Below, in pieces: positions 16,939 to 25,741 of a stretch of DNA of 64,000 nt. The notes below the pieces were generated by a model. That model was not told the origin of the DNA. It worked only from the letters and a program-made list of their open reading frames with translations, and did not search any database. The position numbers were made by a program, and so were the translations under genes. The stretch's first letter is position 1; the number at the start of each line of letters is the position of its first letter. The DNA is from Phormidesmis sp963710175 (GTDB lineage: Bacteria; Cyanobacteriota; Cyanobacteriia; Phormidesmidales; Phormidesmidaceae): assembly GCA_963710175.1 (NCBI GenBank), contig CAVPZC010000003.1:310001-374000 (forward strand), read 5' to 3'.

Positions 16939-17339
16939 TGATAGCAAAGTCATGCTCCGCGCAAAGCGGGCGAGCGTCTGAGGCAGATGACTTATCTCAA
17001 ACCACAGCTCGCTGGGGCTAATGCAAGAGGCGTATGCAGCACGAGAACGATTGCAACAGCCAAAATTGTTCTCGTGCCGATGTTTAGCACCCTAGGGGGC
17101 GATCTCGATAGCGGGGAGAACTTTACCCGAAAACCAGGAAAAAGATCTTGAGACTACCCGTCAAGACGCGACTATCCCTACAACCCAGGCTCAAGCAGGT
17201 CAGATTCTCTCTAAGATCAAAATCATTGAGCAAAATATCTTTCCGCGCTTGCTGATTTTTAGGATTTTTTGCAGTCAGATCGCTTTTGTTTCATCACCAA
17301 TTCTCAAGCTACCAATGATCAAGCTACGGCTATTAAGTT
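16939..17339. other. Intergenic region with a 10-bp perfect hairpin
   Basis: This 401-bp gap has no convincing gene; one frame from about 17094 is open but has no start codon. GCACGAGAAC (17039-17048) pairs perfectly with GTTCTCGTGC (17068-17077) around a 19-nt loop. No T run follows, so it is not a canonical terminator for the urate genes but may act as one with a factor, or stabilise the mRNA 3' end. Confidence 0.5.
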
Positions 17340-18053
17340 ATGACAGCTGCTTCTATGACAATAGCCTACGACGACCCCAACGATCAGTACTTTTATTCGA
17401 GCTTTGTCGTTGAGTACATTGTTCCAGTCGGGCAAGAGCAAGCCTTTGAGCAGTGGTATACGCGTCTTGCAACGTTGGCCAGTCAGCAAACAGGCCACAC
17501 CCGCACAGATTTGTGCGAACCGCTCGACTGCGGCGACGGCATCATCAAGTGCTACTACATTATTCACTTTTCCACACCCCAGCATCTCAACAGCTGGCTG
17601 GAATCTGACGCCCGCAAAGAAATATTACAGGCCGGGCAAGATTACTTTTTATCTTACCGGTACAAGTCATTTACCACCGGCTTAGAAGGGTGGTTTTCGA
17701 GTCACTCGGGCGATTCAGAACACAGCGCTCTAGGCCCTCCGGCTTGGAAGCAGGTGCTCTCTGTGGTGCTAGGTCTGTATCCCACCATTATGATTCAGAC
17801 CTTGATCTTTACAGCACTAGGCATTATGCAGGCCTGGCCCTATCCGAGTGCGCTAGCAGTGAACAACTTGATCACCGCTTCGGCCATGACCTGGCTAGTT
17901 ATGCCAACGGTGACCAAATTCTTACGCTTTTGGTTGCGTCCGGCTTACCGCCTAACCGCGCTGTCAGCCAACGTTCGGGGAGCAGCGCTGGTCTTAGTGG
18001 CGTTAGGCTTCATGGTCAGCCTATTTAACTATTTATATTCCCGAGTTCAATAG
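17340..18053 (+). CDS. ABM-fold (antibiotic biosynthesis monooxygenase-like) membrane protein
   Basis: 237 residues. The N-terminal part (about 10-115) resembles the dimeric alpha-beta barrel ABM domain: SSFVVEYIVPVGQEQAFEQW, GHTRTDLCEP, CYYIIHFSTPQHLNSWLES. A hydrophobic C-terminus has about three membrane segments (around 140-165, 172-190 and 208-232). Such two-part proteins are common and unassigned; some ABM-like folds bind heme or small aromatics. The start at 17340 could instead be the Met at 17355. It follows uraH on the same strand, but the 401-bp gap weakens any operon claim. Confidence 0.75.
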   Translation: MTAASMTIAYDDPNDQYFYSSFVVEYIVPVGQEQAFEQWYTRLATLASQQTGHTRTDLCEPLDCGDGIIKCYYIIHFSTPQHLNSWLESDARKEILQAGQDYFLSYRYKSFTTGLEGWFSSHSGDSEHSALGPPAWKQVLSVVLGLYPTIMIQTLIFTALGIMQAWPYPSALAVNNLITASAMTWLVMPTVTKFLRFWLRPAYRLTALSANVRGAALVLVALGFMVSLFNYLYSRVQ

Positions 18054-18168
18054 AGACAATATTTCTCCATGTTGAAGATTCGGAAATCAAAAGCGTTTCT
18101 CTCTATGAAGAAGCTGGTGCCGAAGGAATCCTTGTGCAGGCTGTCTTTTCGCTAAACGGGCAGCTATC

Positions 18169-18204
18169 TATAGCGAAGCGCGAATGCATCCGCGCTTCGC
18201 TATA
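18169..18204. repeat. 36-bp near-perfect palindrome, dispersed repeat copy 1
   Basis: TATAGCGAAGCGCG and CGCGCTTCGCTATA flank an AATGCATC core. A second copy of nearly the same sequence lies at 61732-61762, 43 kb away. The rest of the 18054-18460 gap (407 bp) shows no gene. REP-like behaviour (mRNA end stability or a transposon-derived palindrome) is inferred. Confidence 0.7.
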
Positions 18205-18460
18205 CCATCCGCGTTGGCCAACTGGCACGCTGGATTCATCATTTAATCGTCATAAGGCATAGGTATCGCTAGAGCGCCGTGGTTCTCTGGGCTATCGTCA
18301 CCGCTATAGCTGTTGACTTCAAATTGTTTCATTTTCTGTACGCACTATTGAGATTGGCGTAATTGATGATACAGAGCAGGTAAAATCTGGCTGTTTCAGC
18401 CTTCCAATCCATACCCGCATAGTTACAAAAGATACAACCTTGTAGAGAGGAACAAACAAA

Positions 18461-18484
18461 ATGGAGTTGCAAGAATTTGAGTAA
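18461..18484 (+). CDS. Possible 7-codon upstream ORF overlapping the glycosyltransferase start
   Basis: ATG at 18461 after GAGAGG encodes MELQEFE and stops at 18484, overlapping the TTG start (18477) of the glycosyltransferase in another frame. With a better Shine-Dalgarno than the TTG, it could couple translation of the larger gene. Alternatively the glycosyltransferase once used this ATG before a frameshift. Nothing shows that the peptide is functional. Confidence 0.3.
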   Translation: MELQEFE

Positions 18485-19838
18485 TCTCTTTTGTAAGGAT
18501 GCTTCTCTCTTGTATTACCAGGCAGTGCCAGCGCTTTCTGTTCAACAGCTCTATTCAGGCTTGCGAGCAAACGATCTACCTCCTTTGACAACAACATCTC
18601 CGCTTCAAGAGTGTCGCGTTTGTGTGATTGTTCCGGTTCGTAATGAGGCTGGTCAGCTGCCAGCGATGATCAAGGCGATCGCCCGTCAAATCGACGAGCA
18701 AGGTCAGCCGATAAATCCTAACAGTTACGAACTCTTAGTACTGGCAAACAACTGTAGCGATAATTCGGCAGTGATCGCCCGTTCTCTTTGCTCTCGTTAT
18801 CCTGCCCTTCAGCTTCACGTTTTAGAAGCCAGCCTGCCTCCAGACCAGGCTCATGTCGGCAAAGCACGCCAAATACTGATGAATGAAGCCTATCGGCGGC
18901 TCTCTTCAATTGGTCTAGATGGGCGAATCATCGCTTCTACCGATGGCGATACAGAAGTCTTCCCTACCTGGATCAGCGCTCTACTCAAGGAGTTTGACAA
19001 AGGGGTAGACGCTGTAGGTGGTCGCATTCTGACGCGCCGAGCGGCAGCAGCAGACATCAATCAAAACATTTCCCTCTACTACTTGCGGCGTTTAGCTCAT
19101 AGCTATTTGGCCTCTCAGATAGAAGCCTTTCTTGACCCACAGCCCCACGACCAATGGCCTCGACATTTTCAATACTGCGGTGCCAATATGGCGGTTTTAG
19201 CAGAGATGTATGGTCGCATAGGCGGGTTGCCCTATGTGCGAGATGAAGAAGATGTGGCCCTCTACCGCAGGCTACAGCAGGCCGATGCTAAGATTCGCCA
19301 TAGTTTGGATGTGCGCGTTCTTACCAGTGCGCGGCGGGCTGGTCGAGCGACCGGCGGATTGGCAGAACTCCTTGAAGAACTGGCCAAGGCGAGTCATCAC
19401 CAGCAGCGCTACCTGGTCGAATGTCCTCGATTGACCGAAGCTCGCTTTCTAGTGCGTCAGCAGCTGCGGCAAATTTGGGCAGCGCTACAGGGCGACAGTC
19501 TCCACGGCTTCACCATCCGCACCTACGGCTACAGGGCCAGACTGCTGGCCAAAAGTCTGGGGCTTTCTGAGGCCCGGCTGCGAAAAGAGCTGGAGAGTGC
19601 GCCAACGTTTGGGCTACTGGTAGATGCGATCGCCGCTCGTCAAAAGCAATATCACGACTACGCTTCCTTCTGCGCGACTACCGAAATTAGTTTTGCTAAC
19701 ATGCATCTGCGCCAGCGGTTACAGTCGCTACGTCAGCATTGGGCAGCCGTTCAAACGCCGCCCGCATGGACGCCCTTAGTAGTCTTAGAGGCGCTCCAGC
19801 AGGTCCAGTCGATACCGATCTTCTCGCTGACTGACTAA
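18477..19838 (+). CDS. Family 2 glycosyltransferase
   Basis: A 453-residue GT-A-fold enzyme: RVCVIVPVRNEAGQLPAMI opens the nucleotide-sugar domain, VLANNCSDNSAVIARSL follows, and IIASTDGDTEVFPTW holds the metal-binding DxD-type triad. No membrane segments are visible, so unlike NodC or cellulose synthases it is probably cytosolic. The start is uncertain: TTG at 18477 is the only start-like codon before the conserved domain with reasonable spacing, and no ATG lies in frame until residue 64. The 3' end overlaps the convergent methyltransferase by 54 bp. Context (NodS-like methyltransferase, PIG-L deacetylase) suggests building a modified amino-sugar compound. Confidence 0.82.
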   Translation: MSNLFCKDASLLYYQAVPALSVQQLYSGLRANDLPPLTTTSPLQECRVCVIVPVRNEAGQLPAMIKAIARQIDEQGQPINPNSYELLVLANNCSDNSAVIARSLCSRYPALQLHVLEASLPPDQAHVGKARQILMNEAYRRLSSIGLDGRIIASTDGDTEVFPTWISALLKEFDKGVDAVGGRILTRRAAAADINQNISLYYLRRLAHSYLASQIEAFLDPQPHDQWPRHFQYCGANMAVLAEMYGRIGGLPYVRDEEDVALYRRLQQADAKIRHSLDVRVLTSARRAGRATGGLAELLEELAKASHHQQRYLVECPRLTEARFLVRQQLRQIWAALQGDSLHGFTIRTYGYRARLLAKSLGLSEARLRKELESAPTFGLLVDAIAARQKQYHDYASFCATTEISFANMHLRQRLQSLRQHWAAVQTPPAWTPLVVLEALQQVQSIPIFSLTD

Positions 19839-20384
19839 GGGCCGCCAGGTGGTGCCAACCTGCGCTAAAAAGGCCTCATGCACCTGATCGCCTGTGAGCG
19901 GATACTCTTCTACATGCGGCGTCCAATGCACCAACAGCAAATGTCCACCTGGTTCGAGCTGTTGGGCAATCTGCTGCTGTGCCTGAGGCAAATCATCCCA
20001 ACCCCAGTAGTAGCCCACCTCTGATACCAGCGTCAGATCAAAAGTGCGGAGCGGATACTGGCGCGGCACCTGCATGATCGCAAACTCAACTTGAGATAGC
20101 TCATGGCAGCGGGCTTTAGCGCGTGCCTGCGCCTGCGCTGAGACATCTAGCGACAGCAAAGACTGGCAGCGAGCCGCCAGCTTCTCTGTTAAAACGCCGA
20201 TTGAGCCACCAATCTCTAAAGCCGAGCGGTACTGAGCTTTAGGCAGAGCAGCTAGCGTTGTCGCGTACTTCTTGGCCTCGTATTCACTGGTTTCAAACTG
20301 CCAAGGATCGGGGTCAGTGGCATACATCTGCTCAAAGTAGCTAGGCGGCAGTGACTGTGTATTGGACTGCTGAGAGGGTGACAT
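19785..20384 (-). CDS. SAM-dependent methyltransferase, NodS-like
   Basis: 199 residues. YFEQMYATDPDPWQFETSEYE at the N-terminus and ALEIGGSIGVLTEKLA (SAM motif I) match the NodS group, which N-methylates the deacetylated amino sugar of Nod factors. VSEVGYYWG and LEPGGHLLLVHWTPHVEEYP follow as in that family. The start shares one base with the stop of the PIG-L gene (TAATG), so the two are translationally coupled. The same neighbours, a deacetylase upstream and a glycosyltransferase convergent, mimic the NodB/NodS/NodC logic. The acceptor is unknown. Confidence 0.85.
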   Translation of the reverse strand: MSPSQQSNTQSLPPSYFEQMYATDPDPWQFETSEYEAKKYATTLAALPKAQYRSALEIGGSIGVLTEKLAARCQSLLSLDVSAQAQARAKARCHELSQVEFAIMQVPRQYPLRTFDLTLVSEVGYYWGWDDLPQAQQQIAQQLEPGGHLLLVHWTPHVEEYPLTGDQVHEAFLAQVGTTWRPLVSQREDRYRLDLLERL

Positions 20385-21142
20385 TATTTGACCTCTAAAT
20401 AAGTTTCCCAGGGTTGGATAAGATTGTTTAGCATGGCGGGCGTCAGGCGAAACCCGCTCGGATCGTCATCGATCAGATCTGTTGTCTGCGACTGGTGGGC
20501 CATCGCTGCCTGCCGTTTGAGTGCGGCGACTGAGCGAATATCGAGCCGCCATCCGGTTTCTCCAGCGGGCAAAGCCGGTAACCCGGCGGCGCGATCGCCC
20601 CAAATGGAATACACCCATTGACGAGGCGGCTGCGGCCAGTTTGAAATAGCCTGCTGCACAATTTGCCAGGTAGCGCGGTGGTCGCAGTGCTGATCGAGCT
20701 GCCACGGCACAAATAGCAGCGACGGCTGGCAGCGCTGAAGAGACTCGCAGCACTGATCAACCGCCGTCACAAAATCCTGATCGCCCAAGCCCGGCACCGC
20801 AGTATCAGGCCAACGAAAGAAAGTGACTTGCGGTGCGAATATTCCTAGTGTCTTTAGGGCGGCGCAGGTTTCTTGTTCTCGCTGCGCCCTGAGCCGGTCA
20901 GCGGGATAGCTTTGCGAATGAGGATGAGACTGAGTGCCATCGCTCATGACCAGCACATGCACAGGAATAGAGCGCTGTTGGAGCAGGGCGATCGCCCCCC
21001 CACATCCCAACGTCTCATCATCTGGATGGGGCGCTATAACAGCCACTTGCTGGCAGCCTAAAAACACTTCATCTGCCGACCGCAGCGGCAAAGACTCTAT
21101 AGCTGTCACTGTGGAAGAACGACTGCTCATGACTATGACCAC
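20384..21142 (-). CDS. PIG-L (LmbE-like) zinc deacetylase
   Basis: 252 residues. VAVIAPHPDDETLGCGGAIA gives the HPDDE zinc/catalytic motif and DQHCDHRATWQIV the third zinc ligand histidine. The family removes acetyl from N-acetylglucosamine-type sugars (GlcNAc-PI, GlcNAc-Ins, BshB). It acts in the cytosol. The start overlaps the end of the acyl-CoA dehydrogenase-like gene by 10 bp, and the stop overlaps the methyltransferase start, making a tight operon. A second in-frame ATG at 21130 is also possible. Confidence 0.88.
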   Translation of the reverse strand: MVIVMSSRSSTVTAIESLPLRSADEVFLGCQQVAVIAPHPDDETLGCGGAIALLQQRSIPVHVLVMSDGTQSHPHSQSYPADRLRAQREQETCAALKTLGIFAPQVTFFRWPDTAVPGLGDQDFVTAVDQCCESLQRCQPSLLFVPWQLDQHCDHRATWQIVQQAISNWPQPPRQWVYSIWGDRAAGLPALPAGETGWRLDIRSVAALKRQAAMAHQSQTTDLIDDDPSGFRLTPAMLNNLIQPWETYLEVK

Positions 21143-22371
21143 AGCTCTCTAGCGGGCTCTGTCTGTACAAGTACATGCTCTCCCACACTGGTTAAGGCAA
21201 TATCGAACGCAGGTTGTCGCAGATACAGGGTCAAATCTCGAATAACGCGCTCCATCGGGTGCGGCGGCAGCAGCCCTCGGGTGCCAATGCAGCGCTCGGC
21301 CAGCTGCATCATGTCTATGCAGATCTGTTCAATAGCGGTACGCACCATATTGGCATAGCCCACAAGCTGCGCCGTATCTGCCTGCGATTTTCCTGGCAAA
21401 CCACCAAAAACAGGCGCATAGCACTCTACCTGAGCCGCGCCGCCCCGAAGCCAGAGATTGCCTTGTTCGAGGGCGATCGCCATTTTTCCCAGCCGCGCCT
21501 GCTGATGCGGATGATCAATGCGGCCCATGCCCTGCAAATAAGCGCGAGTCGCATCAAACAGCGCTTCGGCCCCACCTAACTGCACCGCTGCAAAGCGAAT
21601 CACCCCCGCTGTCAACCAGGGCTGACGAAAGTAGTCGCCCGGTTGACCAACCAAATCAGCCGCTGTTAGCTCCACGCCTGTAAAATCAACTTTGTAGCTA
21701 GCCGAAGCCTTCATCCCAGGCGGCTGCCACCAGTCGGGGTCAACCTGCACGCTCACCTGTTCTATCGGCACAATAAACATTTGCCAGCCACCATCCGGTA
21801 AAGTGCCATTGACAAAAGGGCGTTCCACATAGCCGCATCCCGAGCAAAAAGTCTTACTACCTGTCAGCTGATAACGGCCCTCTCCGATGGGCAGCAGTCT
21901 AACGCCATCTTCAGCTTCAGCATTCCAAACACCAAAGATTTTGCGATCGCGCGCATCCTGTGTAAATGCCTGCACCTGTTCAGACGAGCCAAAGGTTTGA
22001 ACCAGCTGTAGGCCATTGACATGTCCCTCATACACCCGGCCCAAGGACAAATTGCCTCGTCCAATTTGCTTGAGAATTTGCAGTGTGAGCCAGATTTGCT
22101 CAGACTGAAACCCCAGTCCCATACCGCCTTGGGCCGCGTGCAGCGGTGCGACTAAAAAATCAGCCTCAGCCAGCCGCTCGAACTCTTTTGCTGGAAACCC
22201 GCCCACACAGTCAATCGCCGCTGCATGACTGGCCGCGTAGTTAGCGATGTCAACCGCCGCTTCTAACAGCTCAAAAGCCTCGCCTGTGGGCGGATCAGGC
22301 AGTGAACTAGGCAGGGAAGAATAGGGGTATTCAGCATTTGTTTTCCTGAGACGAGGCGAGGTAACAGTCAT
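21133..22371 (-). CDS. Acyl-CoA dehydrogenase-like flavoprotein
   Basis: 412 residues with the three-domain ACAD layout. N-terminal helices include EFERLAEADFLVAPLHAAQG, the middle beta domain has FGVWNAEAEDGVRLLP and YQLTGSKTFCSGCGYVERPF, and the C-terminal helices include AVQLGGAEALFDATRAYLQ and RCIGTRGLLPPHPMERVIRDL. It is a divergent member: the usual flavin loop is altered and a catalytic Glu cannot be placed with confidence. It may oxidise an acyl or amino-sugar intermediate rather than a fatty acyl-CoA. It is first in the three-gene minus-strand operon, with a 294-bp promoter region shared with the divergent Rieske gene. Confidence 0.85.
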   Translation of the reverse strand: MTVTSPRLRKTNAEYPYSSLPSSLPDPPTGEAFELLEAAVDIANYAASHAAAIDCVGGFPAKEFERLAEADFLVAPLHAAQGGMGLGFQSEQIWLTLQILKQIGRGNLSLGRVYEGHVNGLQLVQTFGSSEQVQAFTQDARDRKIFGVWNAEAEDGVRLLPIGEGRYQLTGSKTFCSGCGYVERPFVNGTLPDGGWQMFIVPIEQVSVQVDPDWWQPPGMKASASYKVDFTGVELTAADLVGQPGDYFRQPWLTAGVIRFAAVQLGGAEALFDATRAYLQGMGRIDHPHQQARLGKMAIALEQGNLWLRGGAAQVECYAPVFGGLPGKSQADTAQLVGYANMVRTAIEQICIDMMQLAERCIGTRGLLPPHPMERVIRDLTLYLRQPAFDIALTSVGEHVLVQTEPARELWS

Positions 22372-22665
22372 AGCGTGACGGTAAAAGCTAAGCCCTATTG
22401 TCGGATGGCAACCTGCTTCTAGCCTCTGCCCTCTGTATGATTTGCAACTTTCGTAGCAGCCTGCCTTAGATTGCTAGTCTTTAGATCGCTAGCTTCTAAA
22501 TCGAGGTTCTGCCCAAGCTAGGCACAAAAGCGAATGCCTGGTCTTTGGTGATACGATCAGGCACTGTAGCCCAAGTTAATTCGAGCGTTGCAGCTACGGC
22601 GCTTACATCAATATCCTGGTTTTGCTTCAGTTTTACTTTATTAAGATACTCGCAGGGCCACTCTC

Positions 22666-23715
22666 ATGACAGCAAAATCCTCGAAATCTCTATTTTTAAA
22701 GGACGTCTGGTATTATGGGCTGCCAGGTCATCAGCTCAAGCCTGGGCAGATGATAGCTAAGACCCTTTTGAATGAACCTATACTGTTTGGGCGAACTCAA
22801 TCGGGCTCTGTCTTCGCGCTACGAGATTCTTGCCCTCATCAGGCCACGCCTTTGAGTGCAGGCAGTTTCGATGGCCATAAAATAGAGTGCGCTTTTCACG
22901 GATGGACATTTGACGAAACCGGACAGTGCGTCTCGATTCCTTCACTGGCCAGCTCACAGACGTTTAACACCACCTGCTTGAAGACAAAGTCTTATCGGGT
23001 TAGTGAGGTTCAGGGCAATATTTGGATCTATATGGCAAGCCACGATAGACAAGTTTCTCTCAAGGATATTCCAAAAGTTCCATTTTTTGAAAATCGCACC
23101 TATCAAGCAGCCTACGCAACACGATTTATGAGTGACATTGACCATGCTGTAGTGGGTCTGCTAGACCCAGCGCATATTGCTTTTGTTCATCGGGCTTGGT
23201 GGTGGCGATCGCCTGCCTCTCTAAAAGAAATCGTCAAGCGGTTTGAGCCCTCTCTTTACGGCTTCACAATGCAGCGGCATCTGCTAGAAGAACAGACGCT
23301 TTTGTATCGACTGGTAGGCCCTGATCCGGAGGTTGAAATCTCTTTTCAGCTGCCTGGAATTCGCATCGAACACATCTCAACAGCTAAAAATACGGTTTGT
23401 AGCTTAACGGCAACAACGCCTATCTCAGAGAGCGAAACGGAAGTAACCACGCTGCTCTATACCACGCTGCCCTGGTTTCCTCTCTTCAAACCGTTCGCGC
23501 TCAATTTTATGCGTAGCTTTCTAGCTCAAGACCGCAGTATCTTAGCCAAGCAGAAAGCCCGACTGCAAGATGCCCCCAAAACAGCTTTTGTGGGCGATGC
23601 AGACGCTCAAGCACGATGGTATTACAGATTGAAAAAAGAGTTTTTGAGAGCAGAGGCAGAAGATCGTCCTTTTGTTAACCCGATTCAGGCAAAAACGCTG
23701 CACTGGCGAAGCTAG
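22666..23715 (+). CDS. Rieske non-heme iron oxygenase, alpha-subunit-like
   Basis: 349 residues. The Rieske [2Fe-2S] ligands are in SCPHQATPLSAGSFD and IECAFHGWTFDETG (C-x-H and C-x2-H). The catalytic domain has DIDHAVVGLLDPAHIAFVH, resembling the Asp/His/His mononuclear iron site of ring-hydroxylating and O-demethylating oxygenases. It needs a separate reductase and ferredoxin, which are not in the window. Substrate unknown: an aromatic, sterol, pheophorbide or quaternary amine are all possible. The ATG at 22666 follows CTCTC with no strong Shine-Dalgarno. It is divergent from the acyl-CoA dehydrogenase-like gene. Confidence 0.85.
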   Translation: MTAKSSKSLFLKDVWYYGLPGHQLKPGQMIAKTLLNEPILFGRTQSGSVFALRDSCPHQATPLSAGSFDGHKIECAFHGWTFDETGQCVSIPSLASSQTFNTTCLKTKSYRVSEVQGNIWIYMASHDRQVSLKDIPKVPFFENRTYQAAYATRFMSDIDHAVVGLLDPAHIAFVHRAWWWRSPASLKEIVKRFEPSLYGFTMQRHLLEEQTLLYRLVGPDPEVEISFQLPGIRIEHISTAKNTVCSLTATTPISESETEVTTLLYTTLPWFPLFKPFALNFMRSFLAQDRSILAKQKARLQDAPKTAFVGDADAQARWYYRLKKEFLRAEAEDRPFVNPIQAKTLHWRS

Positions 23716-23844
23716 AGGGCTGCTGCCTGCAATTTCCTCCAGATTTTCCGCAGGCCTCCCCAAGCGTGCTCAGAGCCATCCCACATTCGTCATCGTTAGC
23801 ACAATCTCGCGGCAGCTGTACTCTTCTCTATTGGGGACTATTCA

Positions 23845-24369
23845 GTGATTGCATCTCTCCTTTACGAAAATATTCTTTTTGGAGCGATCGCCACCTTCTT
23901 CTTTGCGGCAGTGGGCTGGGCCTGGCGCAGGGCCAAACCCTATCGCCTACCGTCCCCGCTGCCTGACTGGTTTAAAGTTTGGTTTTTGACCATGCAAATT
24001 GGTGGCGGGCTGGTGCCGCTGATTGTCTTACTGTGGAGTCTTTGGCAGGGATACTCTCATATTGCAGCCGTGCTCATAGCTTACCTGGTTATGCTAGGAA
24101 TACAGGTGCTGTCTGAGAGTGTTTTCCTGCGGCAGTTTCAATCGACTGTGTTTGTAATGGTGCCCTATCTATACGTGCCTTACCGCGTTTGGCAGCTTTA
24201 TGAGGGGCTAGAGCCCGCTCGCGAAGTAGCATGGCTGCAACATTTGCTGATAGCCGAGATGGTGCTATGGACGCTCAACTACGCCTTAGATCTCTCACAA
24301 TTGCCAAGACTCTTGCATTGGGACATGATAGAGGAATCACAAGCACAAGATCTAGTCGGCAATGGTTAA
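23845..24369 (+). CDS. Conserved hypothetical membrane protein
   Basis: 174 residues starting with GTG (MIASLLYENILFGAIATFFF). Four or so membrane segments are visible near residues 8-24, 45-67, 72-90 and 100-115, with a short amphipathic tail. No family is recognised. It overlaps the sbcD start by 8 bp, so the two are probably co-translated, though a role in DNA repair does not follow from that. Confidence 0.7.
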   Translation: MIASLLYENILFGAIATFFFAAVGWAWRRAKPYRLPSPLPDWFKVWFLTMQIGGGLVPLIVLLWSLWQGYSHIAAVLIAYLVMLGIQVLSESVFLRQFQSTVFVMVPYLYVPYRVWQLYEGLEPAREVAWLQHLLIAEMVLWTLNYALDLSQLPRLLHWDMIEESQAQDLVGNG

Positions 24370-25666
24370 AATCCTGCATCTGTCAGATATTCATATGGGG
24401 GGTGGCTTCAGTCACGGGCGGATCAACCCTGAGACGGGGCTAAATACGCGGCTAGAAGATTTTACCCTGGCGCTGAAAAGGTGTGTAGATAGTGCGATCG
24501 CTCAAAAAGTTGATCTCGTCCTCTTTGGCGGCGATGCCTTTCCTGATGCCACACCACCCCCTTACATTCAGCAGGCGTTTGCTGGTGAATTCTGCCGATT
24601 GGTAGAAGCTGGCATTCCAACTGTGCTGCTAGTTGGCAACCACGACCAGCACGCTCAGGGAGCCGGCGGTGCTAGTCTTTGCATCTATCGCACACTAGGC
24701 GTCCCAGGATTTATCGTTGGCGACACTCTAACGACCCATCGCGTAGAAACTCAAAGCGGCCCGGTGCAGGTGATTACCCTACCCTGGCTGACACGCTCTA
24801 CCTTGCTCACTCGCCCCGAAACTCAGGGGCTTTCGATGGGAGAAGTAGGAGAGCTGTTGTTGGATCGGCTGCGGGTAGTGCTAGAGGGAGAGATTCGTCA
24901 GCTCGACAAAGAGATTCCGACCGTATTGCTCGCCCACTTGATGACAGATACCGCCCGGTACGGCGCGGAGAAATTTTTAGCGGTGGGTAAAGGCTTTACA
25001 GTGCCGATGGCAATTTTGGCGAGAGATTGCTTTGACTATATCGCGCTCGGCCATGTGCATCGCCACCAAGAGGTTTGTCAGTCTCCTTTAGCAATTTATC
25101 CCGGCAGCATTGAGCGAGTAGACTTTAGCGAAGAGAAAGAAGAGAAAGGCTATATTCTGCTGGAAGTGACTAAGGGTAGGGCGATCGCTGAATTTTGCCC
25201 CTTACCAGCCCGGGTATTCAAAACGATAGAAATTGACCTGACCGAACGAACAGACCCCCAAGCAACTTTACTTGCAGCCATTCAAAAAGAAGAGATGTCA
25301 GGAAAGGTCATTCGACTAATCTACAGGCTACGAGCCGATCAGGTAGAAGAGATTGACAATGGCATTGTCAGCGAAGCGCTAACAGAAGCTCACAGCTACA
25401 CTATTCAGCCCCAGCTGGTGAGTCAGCTCTCTCGTCCCAGGCTGCCCGAGCTTGGGGTAGACAGTTCCCTCTCACCCATCAGCGCCTTGCAGTCGTATTT
25501 AGATAATCGAGAAGACCTGAGAGCGCTAGCGCCCGACATTTTAGAAGCGGCTCAGGGTTTGCTCAACCAAGACCCGCATGGCGATAAGGCAATTGTTGCG
25601 CCAGATGACGATGACAGGGAAGGCGCAATTGCTGAAGAAGACAGCCGCCAGCTTAGATTGCTATAG
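24362..25666 (+). CDS. sbcD: Metallophosphoesterase, SbcD-type exonuclease subunit
   Basis: 434 residues. The calcineurin-like metal motifs appear in order: ILHLSDIHMG (D-x-H), LVLFGGDAFPD (GD), LLVGNHDQHA (GNHD), VLLAHLMTD (H) and IALGHVHRHQ (GHxH). PGSIERVDFSEEKEEKGYIL is specific to the SbcD/Mre11 group. With SbcC it forms a nuclease that cleaves hairpins and processes double-strand breaks; sbcC is not in the window. The acidic C-terminal tail (from about 405) is probably disordered. Confidence 0.9.
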   Translation: MVKILHLSDIHMGGGFSHGRINPETGLNTRLEDFTLALKRCVDSAIAQKVDLVLFGGDAFPDATPPPYIQQAFAGEFCRLVEAGIPTVLLVGNHDQHAQGAGGASLCIYRTLGVPGFIVGDTLTTHRVETQSGPVQVITLPWLTRSTLLTRPETQGLSMGEVGELLLDRLRVVLEGEIRQLDKEIPTVLLAHLMTDTARYGAEKFLAVGKGFTVPMAILARDCFDYIALGHVHRHQEVCQSPLAIYPGSIERVDFSEEKEEKGYILLEVTKGRAIAEFCPLPARVFKTIEIDLTERTDPQATLLAAIQKEEMSGKVIRLIYRLRADQVEEIDNGIVSEALTEAHSYTIQPQLVSQLSRPRLPELGVDSSLSPISALQSYLDNREDLRALAPDILEAAQGLLNQDPHGDKAIVAPDDDDREGAIAEEDSRQLRLL

Positions 25667-25741
25667 TCGAGCTATTGAGGTTCTGGTTTAAAGGAAGTTC
25701 TGGTTTAAAATAGGGAACACAAACTGCACCTACTGAGCGCT

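Noticed and set aside
17094..17340. Open frame without a start before the ABM gene
   Set aside because: No start codon, begins after a stop, and no similarity I recognise.
20466..20760. Minus-strand frames within the PIG-L gene
   Set aside because: Shadow frames of a well-supported gene.
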